The notes beneath the pieces were generated by a model, which searched no databases, was not told where the DNA came from, and saw nothing but the letters and a program-made list of their open reading frames with translations. The position numbers were made by a program, and so were the translations under genes. A DNA stretch of 14,467 nucleotides from an uncultured Prevotella sp. GTDB taxonomy: Bacteria > Bacteroidota > Bacteroidia > Bacteroidales > Bacteroidaceae. Of this stretch, positions 1-6,073 are shown in pieces (within the stretch, counting starts at the first letter, position 1; each line of letters opens with the position of its first letter). The stretch covers positions 1 through 14,467 of the forward strand of contig CAAFRM010000039.1 of assembly GCA_900765465.1 (NCBI GenBank), in the 5' to 3' direction.

Positions 1-3
1 ATT

Positions 4-76
4 GACTCGCTAGCTCAGCTGGTAGAGCACAACACTTTTAATGTTGGGGTCATGGGTTCGAGCCCCATGCGAGTCA
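4..76 (+). tRNA. tRNA-Lys (anticodon UUU)
   Basis: This is a complete cloverleaf. The 7-bp acceptor stem is GACTCGC (4-10) with GCGAGTC (69-75), and the discriminator base is A76. The D arm carries AGCTGGTAGAGC. The anticodon stem is CAACA (30-34) with TGTTG (42-46), around the 7-nt loop CTTTTAA, so the anticodon is TTT at 37-39. The T arm is ATGGG, TTCGAGC, CCCAT (52-68). It decodes AAA/AAG lysine codons. The CCA end is not encoded (A76 is followed by CAG), so it must be added after transcription. Its promoter lies left of the window. A hairpin terminator follows 10 bases later. Confidence 0.97.
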
Positions 77-85
77 CAGTCTCAG

Positions 86-119
86 AAAAAGGACTTTCCA
101 TTAGGGAGAGTCCTTTTTT
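86..119. terminator. Bidirectional Rho-independent terminator after tRNA-Lys
   Basis: The stem AAAAAGGACT (86-95) pairs with AGTCCTTTTT (109-118). The pairing can extend inward through TTCC/GGGA-type pairs around a small loop. The plus strand ends in a run of six T (114-119), which fits termination of the tRNA transcript. Read on the minus strand the hairpin also ends in TTTTT, so it can stop leftward transcription coming from the nuclease gene. Confidence 0.85.
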
Positions 120-154
120 CGTTTCTACAGATTTCCCTTTACATACCCTCAAAA

Positions 155-244
155 GTTCTATCCGCCACTGGCGGATACAAATACGGCACTGGCGGATAGC
201 CATCCGCCAATGGCGAACGCATATCCGGCAGTGCCGTATAGAAC
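155..244. repeat. 90-nt palindromic element of four 21-nt units
   Basis: The units are 161-181, 182-202, 203-223 and 224-244. Each has a 15-nt palindromic core of the type TCCGCCACTGGCGGA plus a 6-nt spacer. The core of unit 1 (161-175) is a perfect 7+1+7 palindrome. The element as a whole is also an inverted repeat centred at 199/200: unit 1 pairs with unit 4 and unit 2 with unit 3, each with three mismatches over the 15-nt core. It is bounded by GTTCTA (155-160) and TAGAAC (239-244). It lies between the tRNA terminator and the 3' end of the nuclease gene and does not look coding. No terminal T run is present. It may be a REP/MITE-like palindrome or a protein-binding array. Confidence 0.9.
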
Positions 245-271
245 CTTTATCTACCCGTAGGCTGATGATAT

Positions 272-1105
272 TTACCAATTGGATAAATCGGCTTTCGCCT
301 CAATCTTCTTTTCTATATGATCAGGAAGTTTCGAGAAGAAATCGTAACCTGTGATGCGCTCTACCTCATCTATTGAGTTCACGAAGTCCTTCTTCTGGAG
401 TCCCTTGGCTGATTGATTTCTGCAGATAAAACCGATGGCCTGAGGATTCTTGCCTGTGCGGAGAATCACCTTGAAGAAGGCATCGGGCACCACCACCTTG
501 TTCTTGCCCAACTTGCGATGCTGCTTGTTCAGAAAGATAGGTCCGCAAACGATATATACCTTGCCATACTTCTTAGCCCAAGTGCGGCACTGCTGCTCGA
601 TGCTGTTCCATACACCCGCATTCAGGGCATGAGTCTGCGGACACATGTTGGTCATCAAAAAACATTCATCCATCGCCTTCTGGCTCCACTTGTTATCGCC
701 TGCCGGACACAGGTGGCCTCTGTCGAAACCCGTGTTGAAATAATCAGCCTTTGTTCCCTTAGGTGATGGCATATCCATATCATCCTCGAAATCGCCACGC
801 TTCAGTTTTCCCGATGCATGGGAACGGGTCAAAATCCATGCCACCCAGTTCGGCTGTCGGGTACCATGGTTATAAGATACGGTATAAGCGAATCGACGCT
901 TGATGGTTCCAGAACCAGTGACATTCGCAGCCTTACCATTCACCGCTTTCCCTTTCGCAGCCTTCTTCTGAATCACCGGAATCTCCAGTCCCGGAGCATC
1001 CGCCTGAGCAACCGGCAATTCATACGAAGACAACATAAAGGATGAGAACAAGGCGATGAATCCCGCCATCATCCCCAACTTGATTTTTCTACTTTTTCTT
1101 TCCAT
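272..1105 (-). CDS. Secreted DNA/RNA non-specific endonuclease (NUC1 / Endonuclease_NS family)
   Basis: This 277-residue beta-beta-alpha-metal nuclease should hydrolyse DNA and RNA with Mg2+ or a similar ion outside the cytoplasm. Residues 128-131 are the family signature DRGH, with His131 as the expected general base. Asn162 and Glu170 in NAGVWNSIE have the same 8-residue spacing as the metal-binding Asn and the Glu of Serratia nuclease. Residues 1-36 form a signal peptide: basic MERKSRKIK, then a hydrophobic stretch, then a likely cut near AQA. A Lys/Ala/Gly-rich linker (48-60) joins it to the catalytic domain. I chose the ATG at 1105 over upstream in-frame starts because a good promoter (1135-1166) lies between them, and because the signal peptide then begins at the N terminus. 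The gene is transcribed alone and divergently from the lipoprotein. A role in nutrient DNA use or competition is inference. Confidence 0.92.
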   Translation of the reverse strand: MERKSRKIKLGMMAGFIALFSSFMLSSYELPVAQADAPGLEIPVIQKKAAKGKAVNGKAANVTGSGTIKRRFAYTVSYNHGTRQPNWVAWILTRSHASGKLKRGDFEDDMDMPSPKGTKADYFNTGFDRGHLCPAGDNKWSQKAMDECFLMTNMCPQTHALNAGVWNSIEQQCRTWAKKYGKVYIVCGPIFLNKQHRKLGKNKVVVPDAFFKVILRTGKNPQAIGFICRNQSAKGLQKKDFVNSIDEVERITGYDFFSKLPDHIEKKIEAKADLSNW

Positions 1106-1134
1106 AACTCTATCTGATATTTTAAATAGCATCA

Positions 1135-1166
1135 CAAAAGTAGTGCTTTCTACCATTTCTGCCAAG
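1135..1166 (-). promoter_or_regulatory. Bacteroidota-type promoter for the nuclease gene
   Basis: On the minus strand a -7 box TACTTTTG (complement of 1135-1142) matches TAnnTTTG exactly. A -33 element CTTGG (complement of 1162-1166) lies 19-20 nt further upstream. Transcription should start near 1128-1130, giving a leader of about 25 nt before the ATG at 1105. The spacing fits the Bacteroides sigma-ABfr consensus. Confidence 0.7.
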
Positions 1167-1347
1167 ATTATCCGATAAAAAAGCAGTATCTTGCAGATAT
1201 TCTTCTGTATTTTAACCGCTTTTAACAAAAACAGATGCAAGTTTTAGGCAATTCGGGAGTTTATTAATTAGGAATAGCGCGGAAAACGTGCTTAATACTA
1301 TTCGACAAAGAAGAAATAAAAGAAAAAATAAATATCATCAAGAAAAA

Positions 1348-2013
1348 ATGAAGAAGATTACATTATTCTCTATTCTGGCAGCCTTCGTGGCAGCCTTGTC
1401 TTTCACATCATGTAACACAGATAGCGACAACGGCTACAGCGCATTGAGCAAGGAAGCACAGAGTAATTTTCAAATGGCAATGTCAGTAGGTTCTTACAAC
1501 GACATGGTCGTTCTCTTCGAAAAGAAGAACGATGCCAATGTCAACAACCAGACCGACTCTGTGGCTTCATCTGTACGCATCAGCATGACCGGTGATAGCA
1601 CTATGAGCATCTCAAACTTCCCTATTGCTGCAATCGCAGAGCACATCTCTAATAAGGAATTGTCTCAAGCCATCGCAAAGGAGGCTCCAAGAGCCATCAC
1701 CTGCAAGTATAACGTGATGCCAAACAGCACTTCAGAAGTGGCATATTACATCGCATGTCCTAACGTTATCGAGCTGAATTTGGCCTATGGCGCAGACAAC
1801 AAGAGCCACAAGGTGCAGCTGGTATTCATTCCTAACCAAAACTATTACGGCTATTGCACCCTCAAGGATCCAAGAAAGCTGGGCTTCCAGTTCGCTCTCT
1901 ATCAGATTTGGGTGGATGGAGCACAGACTGGCTATATCAAGAATTCCATCAATTCTAACTATAGCACAGTTGCCTTCGCTGTTCGCAATGCATGGAAGAA
2001 GACAGGCAAATAA
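1348..2013 (+). CDS. Putative DUF4840-like lipoprotein
   Basis: This 221-residue protein is probably exported and lipid-anchored. The N terminus MKKITLFSILAAFVAALSF leads to a lipobox ending FTSC, with Cys22 as the expected lipidated residue. An acidic CNTDSDNG follows, and Asp/Asn right after the Cys suits surface or outer-membrane retention. The rest is a single soluble domain rich in Ser, Asn and beta-type stretches, without catalytic motifs I recognise. The pattern resembles small Bacteroidota lipoproteins classed as DUF4840, but that is from memory and the function is unknown. The ATG at 1348 is preceded by AAGAAAAA and starts the signal peptide exactly. The in-frame ATG at 1288 would add 20 basic residues ahead of it and is less likely. 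The gene is flanked by a divergent nuclease and a convergent transporter, so it is probably monocistronic. Confidence 0.75.
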   Translation: MKKITLFSILAAFVAALSFTSCNTDSDNGYSALSKEAQSNFQMAMSVGSYNDMVVLFEKKNDANVNNQTDSVASSVRISMTGDSTMSISNFPIAAIAEHISNKELSQAIAKEAPRAITCKYNVMPNSTSEVAYYIACPNVIELNLAYGADNKSHKVQLVFIPNQNYYGYCTLKDPRKLGFQFALYQIWVDGAQTGYIKNSINSNYSTVAFAVRNAWKKTGK

Positions 2014-2170
2014 GGACAAGCAAGAAAACGAAAACTCTATCCCGAGAGAGAGACATCTCTCACAAGATACAGAATATTCTAAAAGAAATATATAGTTAAT
2101 ACTCTCTTAAATAAAACAACTTACAAATATATGCTCTGAATTTATCACTCAGTGAGAAAACTAAAATAAA
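2014..2170. other. Non-coding stretch between lipoprotein stop and terminator
   Basis: This AT-rich 3' region shows no convincing ORF. Two weak inverted repeats are visible, GAGAGA/TCTCTC near 2050 and TCACT/AGTGA near 2147. It is probably the untranslated tail of the lipoprotein mRNA. I see no small-RNA promoter that I would defend. Confidence 0.4.
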
Positions 2171-2208
2171 GGCGCGACAGTCGAGATAGACTATCGCGCC
2201 CCTTTTTT
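2171..2208. terminator. Strong terminator between convergent lipoprotein and transporter genes
   Basis: GGCGCGA (2171-2177) pairs with TCGCGCC (2194-2200). After one mismatch, AGTC (2179-2182) pairs with GACT (2189-2192) around the 6-nt loop GAGATA. A run of six T follows at 2203-2208 on the plus strand, which is right for ending the lipoprotein transcript. On the minus strand the hairpin is followed by TTTATTTTAG, so it may also stop transcripts running out of the transporter gene. Confidence 0.88.
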
Positions 2209-2265
2209 ATATCCTAGTCAAAAGATAATCTTCTGATTATCATTAATCTTTCTTCTGAAATTCAA

Positions 2266-3726
2266 TTAATCTTTCTTCCAAAGCTTGCTCATATCCTCCA
2301 AGCTCTTGCCCTTGGTCTCAGGAACCAGCTTCCATACGAAGATAGCGGCTACGATACAGATGGCTCCATACAAACCATAGGTAAACCAATGACCGAAGTC
2401 ATCGCCCGGCGTTAAGTGCATATTGAACATCGGCACGAAGGTAGAGCTGACGATGAAGTTGAAGATCCACTGGAAGGCTACGGCTATCGCTACTGCTGCA
2501 CCACGGATGGTGTTCGGGAAAAGTTCGGCAATAAGCACCCACGCAATCGGACCCCATGAGAACATGAAGCTGGCACTATATACCATGATGCTCAGCATCG
2601 TAACCGTACTCAAAGATTCATTGCCGAAGGTGAGGGCTACGCCCAATGCTCCCACTGCCATACCGATGGAACCGAAGATAAGCAATGGCTTGCGACCCAA
2701 CTTCTCTACGGTAAACACGGCAACCAGCGTAAACGAGATATTCACAATACCCATAATCACAGTCTGAACCATCGGATTACCCATGCCCATATCCTGGAAA
2801 ATACGAGGCGCATAATAGAGCACGGCATTGATTCCCACAGCCTGCTGGAATACAGAAAGCATTACACCCACAAAGATACACATGAATCCGTAAGAGAACA
2901 GTTTCTCAGTCTTCACGGTCACTGTGTTCTTGATGTCGTGGATAATCTCGCGCGCCTTCTCTGCACCATTAATCTTAGCAAGAATGCCGTATGCCTTCTC
3001 ATCCTGTCCCACCATCACGAGATAACGTGGAGTCTCTGGTACAAAGCAGATGAGGAAGGTGAACAAGCCGGCTGGCACACACTCACTTCCAAACATGTAT
3101 CTCCAGCCCGTCTCGATGGTCCACTGCGCATCCACCATGTTGGCGATGGCACCCGCAGCATCATAGATAGGATTGGCATGCGAGCCCATGATGATGAAGT
3201 TGACGAAGTAAACCACCAGCTGACCGAAGATGATGGCAAACTGGTTCCAGCTTACCAGCATACCGCGGATGTTGCTAGGAGCCACCTCGCCGATATACAT
3301 CGGACAGATGGCAGAAGCCATACCCACACCGATACCACCGAGCACGCGATAGAAGTTAAACACCACCAGGAGCGTCCAGTCTGGATGTCCCTGAGGCAGG
3401 ATGTACGTTTCCGGTTCCATAGATCCCCACGCCGAGAGGAAGAAGCAGATACCCGCAAAGATGAGCGATCGCTTTCTACCAAAACGACTGGCAAAGAGGC
3501 CAGAAAGTGAACTACCTATGATACATCCAATCAAAGCACTGGAAGAAGTGAATCCGTGCATCACATCGGTGTATTCAAAATCCCCGGCACCCTTGAAGAA
3601 TGCCTGCAAACCCTTCTCGGCACCCGATATCACTGCGGTATCGTAACCGAAAAGCAAGCCGCCCAATACGGCGACCATCACGATTGAAATTAAATAGGCC
3701 TTGGAGCCTTTTTCTTGCTGTTCCAT
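2266..3726 (-). CDS. xylE: Sugar porter family MFS transporter, XylE-like sugar:H+ symporter
   Basis: This 486-residue, 12-helix inner-membrane protein should import a monosaccharide, probably D-xylose, driven by protons. Family motifs are in order: GYDTAVISGA (27-36), RFGRKR between TM2 and TM3 (81-86), VPETPRYL after TM6 (229-236), QQAVGIN in TM7 (294-300), EKLGRKPL (341-348), SWGPIAWVL in TM10 (390-398) and VPETKGKSLEDM after TM12 (468-479). Residues aligning to the E. coli XylE sugar and proton sites are present: Asp29, Arg127, Gln169, Gln294-Gln295, Asn300, Trp391 and Trp420. Length (XylE 491) and ends match. No xylose isomerase or kinase gene is adjacent, so the substrate rests on similarity alone; glucose or galactose remain possible. 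The gene is divergent from metF across a 137-bp AT-rich gap. I found no clear TAnnTTTG box on its strand. Confidence 0.9.
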   Translation of the reverse strand: MEQQEKGSKAYLISIVMVAVLGGLLFGYDTAVISGAEKGLQAFFKGAGDFEYTDVMHGFTSSSALIGCIIGSSLSGLFASRFGRKRSLIFAGICFFLSAWGSMEPETYILPQGHPDWTLLVVFNFYRVLGGIGVGMASAICPMYIGEVAPSNIRGMLVSWNQFAIIFGQLVVYFVNFIIMGSHANPIYDAAGAIANMVDAQWTIETGWRYMFGSECVPAGLFTFLICFVPETPRYLVMVGQDEKAYGILAKINGAEKAREIIHDIKNTVTVKTEKLFSYGFMCIFVGVMLSVFQQAVGINAVLYYAPRIFQDMGMGNPMVQTVIMGIVNISFTLVAVFTVEKLGRKPLLIFGSIGMAVGALGVALTFGNESLSTVTMLSIMVYSASFMFSWGPIAWVLIAELFPNTIRGAAVAIAVAFQWIFNFIVSSTFVPMFNMHLTPGDDFGHWFTYGLYGAICIVAAIFVWKLVPETKGKSLEDMSKLWKKD

Positions 3727-3799
3727 TTTACTTTAGGTTATAATTTATCTTTTAATTTCTGATTTTTATCTTTTTCTCTATAAATATTACGGATAACGT

Positions 3800-3830
3800 G
3801 CGGTTTTCCCCCATTTTTTTTGTAAATTTG
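3800..3830 (+). promoter_or_regulatory. Probable promoter of the metF-holB-ricT-gldH operon
   Basis: A perfect -7 box TAAATTTG lies at 3823-3830, matching TAnnTTTG. At the expected -33 distance there is only a weak TTTT (3804-3807). The predicted transcript starts near 3837, giving a leader of about 27 nt before the metF ATG at 3864. The leader is too short for a riboswitch such as a SAM or folate element, and none is visible. Confidence 0.6.
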
Positions 3831-3863
3831 CAACCAAATAAGGGAAAATAGATATTACGTAAT

Positions 3864-4820
3864 ATGAACATTGCAGATTTTTTACATCAACAGGGCGATA
3901 AACGAGGCTTCTCGTTCGAGGTTCTGCCACCACTCAAGGGTAATGGCACAGCAGCGCTGTTCCGCACCATCGACAGCCTCAAGGAATTCGACCCAAGGTT
4001 TATCAACATAACCACACACCACAGCGAGTATGTATATAAGGAACTGGAAAACGGTCTCCTCACTCGTCAGCGTGTGCGTCGCCGCCCTGGCACAGTAGCC
4101 ATCGCCGGCGCCATCCAGAACAAATACGATATCCCTGTCATCCCTCACATCATCTGTAGCGGTGCGTCGAAGGAAGACATCGAATATGAGTTGCTCGATC
4201 TCCAGTTCCTGGGCATCAGCAACATCCTTGTGCTCCGAGGCGACAAGGCGAAGGAAGACCGCCAGTTCACTCCTACCCCTAACGGTCATTCTCATGCCAC
4301 CGACCTTTTGGAGCAGGTGAACCAGTTTAACGACGGTTTCTTCTTCGACGGCACTCCTATCAAGCACCCGGGAGAAAAATTCTGCTGCGGTGTGGCTTGC
4401 TACCCAGAGAAGCACGAAGAGGCTCCCAACCTGGAAATGGACATGCAGCAGTTGCTCCTCAAACAGCAGCTAGGTGCCTCTTACGCCGTAACCCAGCTCT
4501 TCTACGACAACGAGAAGTTCTATGCGTTCGTGGAGAAGGCACGCCAGATGGGCATCACCATCCCTATCGTACCAGCGCTGAAGCCTTTTGCCAAGCTGAG
4601 CCAGCTCACCATGGTGCCAAAGATATTCCACTGCGATATTCCTGAGGCGTTGGCACAGGAGGTATTGAAGTGCAAGACGGATGAAGATGCCAAGGCTCTC
4701 GGCATCGAGTGGACCACCAGCCAGGTGAAAGATCTCTTCGATCATGGTTACAACCATATCCACTTCTTCACCGTATCAGCAGTGGACAGCGTAAAGCAGA
4801 TTGCAAAAATCCTATTTTAA
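3864..4820 (+). CDS. metF: 5,10-methylenetetrahydrofolate reductase
   Basis: This cytoplasmic FAD enzyme of 318 residues reduces 5,10-methylene-THF to 5-methyl-THF, the methyl donor for homocysteine methylation in methionine synthesis. It is a single TIM-barrel domain. Visible motifs are FSFEVLPP (16-23, with the catalytic Glu19 of the FEFFPP-type motif), ITTHHSE (49-55), PHIICSG (94-100), VLRGDKAK (123-130, where Asp127 corresponds to the flavin-tuning Asp of LRGD) and TQLFYDNEKF (210-219, where Gln211 corresponds to the folate-binding Gln). It is somewhat longer than E. coli MetF (296), mainly through a stretch near 132-172. No Shine-Dalgarno is visible, as is usual in this phylum. It is the first gene of a rightward operon, with holB starting 15 bp after its stop. 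Confidence 0.96.
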   Translation: MNIADFLHQQGDKRGFSFEVLPPLKGNGTAALFRTIDSLKEFDPRFINITTHHSEYVYKELENGLLTRQRVRRRPGTVAIAGAIQNKYDIPVIPHIICSGASKEDIEYELLDLQFLGISNILVLRGDKAKEDRQFTPTPNGHSHATDLLEQVNQFNDGFFFDGTPIKHPGEKFCCGVACYPEKHEEAPNLEMDMQQLLLKQQLGASYAVTQLFYDNEKFYAFVEKARQMGITIPIVPALKPFAKLSQLTMVPKIFHCDIPEALAQEVLKCKTDEDAKALGIEWTTSQVKDLFDHGYNHIHFFTVSAVDSVKQIAKILF

Positions 4821-4835
4821 AATTCAAGAAATAAA

Positions 4836-6017
4836 ATGTTAAAGAAGGAAGTCATAGGTCAGCAAGATATATGGAACCGTCTGATGGAGATGGTTCGGGA
4901 GAATCGTGTGCCCCATGCACTGATGTTTTGCGGACCGCAAGGTTGTGGAAAACTAGCCATGGCATTGGCATTCGCCAGTTTTCTGCTGGGCGAAAGAGAA
5001 GAAGCCGATGCTGCAGCTGCCCAGGCATTGCCCCCAATGAGCGATGACCAGAAGCGCCGCGCCTGCTCCATGCTCAGCAAATGGGAGCATCCCGACCTGC
5101 ACTTCACCTTCCCTACCATCAAGACATCGGATATGAGCAGCGACCAGTCGCCGGTGAGCCTCGACTACATTAGGCAATGGCGAGAAATGCTCCTCTCGCA
5201 AGGTCCGTATATCCTGATAAGCGACTGGATGAAACGCATGGGAAAGGTGGATGCCGACTTCAACAAGCAGGCCATCATCACAGCAGAAGAAACCGACAAT
5301 CTCTCGAAGGAATTGAGCATGATGTCGAGTCAGGGCGGATATAAGATCAGCGTGATATGGCTTCCAGAGCGCATGAACCTGACCAGTGCCAACAAGATAC
5401 TGAAACTCCTGGAGGAACCGCCACGCCAGACACTCTTCCTCCTCGTAAGCGAGAACCCGGAGCTGCTGCTCGAAACCATCAGAAGCCGTGCACAGCGCAT
5501 CGACTTCAAGAAAATCGACAACGAGGAAGTGAAGAAGGCACTCATCGAGCGAAGACTGCTGGACGAAAACACCGCCCACCGCATCGCCCGAATAGCAGGA
5601 GGCAACTGGAACCTGGCACTGGAAGAGCTTGACTCCGGAAACGAAAACCGCCAGCACCTGGACATGTTCATCATGCTGATGCGACTGGCATACATGCGCA
5701 ACATTCACGACCTGAAGAAATGGAGCGAGGTGGTAGCCACCTTTGGTAGAGAGAAGCAGAAGCGAATGCTGGATTACTTCATGCACATGCTTCGCGAGAG
5801 TTTCATGTACAACTTCCGCCAGCCGGAACTGAGCTACATGACGCAGGATGAGGAGGACTTCGCCAAGAACTTCGCCCGATTCATCAACGAGGCGAACATC
5901 ATCGATATCTCCGACCTCTTCGAGGAAAGCAAGAAGTTCATCGCCCAGAATGCCAATCCCAAGATTGTCTTCTTCGACATGGCGCTGAAGGTCATCGTCC
6001 TCCTCATCAGAAAATAA
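4836..6017 (+). CDS. holB: DNA polymerase III delta' subunit (clamp loader)
   Basis: This 393-residue AAA+ protein belongs to the clamp-loader complex that places the beta clamp on primed DNA. VPHALMFCGPQGCGK (25-39) holds the P-loop GPQGCGK. KILKLLEEPPRQTLFLL (187-203) is the sensor-1 region typical of DnaX/HolB. ETIRSRAQRIDF (213-224) is the SRC arginine-finger region, here SRA, with Arg218 kept. A lid region follows (RIARIAGGNWNLAL, 249-262), then a helical collar domain (about 270-393). It is longer than E. coli delta' (334) because of an insert at roughly 95-165. Only one Cys (77) lies where the E. coli protein has a four-Cys zinc knot, so that module is missing. Translation is probably coupled to metF. 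The family assignment is secure; DnaX itself would be larger and carry a Cys4 zinc module. Confidence 0.93.
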   Translation: MLKKEVIGQQDIWNRLMEMVRENRVPHALMFCGPQGCGKLAMALAFASFLLGEREEADAAAAQALPPMSDDQKRRACSMLSKWEHPDLHFTFPTIKTSDMSSDQSPVSLDYIRQWREMLLSQGPYILISDWMKRMGKVDADFNKQAIITAEETDNLSKELSMMSSQGGYKISVIWLPERMNLTSANKILKLLEEPPRQTLFLLVSENPELLLETIRSRAQRIDFKKIDNEEVKKALIERRLLDENTAHRIARIAGGNWNLALEELDSGNENRQHLDMFIMLMRLAYMRNIHDLKKWSEVVATFGREKQKRMLDYFMHMLRESFMYNFRQPELSYMTQDEEDFAKNFARFINEANIIDISDLFEESKKFIAQNANPKIVFFDMALKVIVLLIRK

Positions 6018-6073
6018 GAATGAAAGCATCATATATACATAATATAAATAAAATACAATAAATAGATTACATC

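Noticed and set aside
4..76. tRNA-Lys as an integration (att) site for a mobile element
   Set aside because: No integrase, no second copy of the tRNA 3' end, and the neighbouring genes look chromosomal.
155..244. Possible CRISPR array
   Set aside because: Cores are 15 nt with 6-nt spacers, units are diverged palindromes, and there are no cas genes in the window.
15..354. Two ORFs on opposite strands (15-278 minus, 52-354 plus) rich in R-H/Q-W-R-I peptides
   Set aside because: They overlap the tRNA gene and its terminator, and the repeated peptides come from reading the 21-nt palindromic array. Neither looks like a real protein.
1106..1240. N-terminal extension of the nuclease to 322 aa (start at 1240)
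   Set aside because: The extension reads through a good promoter and would bury the signal peptide 45 residues in.
3727..3863. Riboswitch upstream of metF or the transporter
   Set aside because: The whole divergent gap is 137 bp and AT-rich, and the predicted metF leader is about 27 nt. No conserved aptamer-like structure is seen.
4953..6032. Long minus-strand ORF (359 aa) opposite holB
   Set aside because: Shadow of the coding strand. Composition follows holB codon bias, there are no recognisable motifs, and holB homology is clear.
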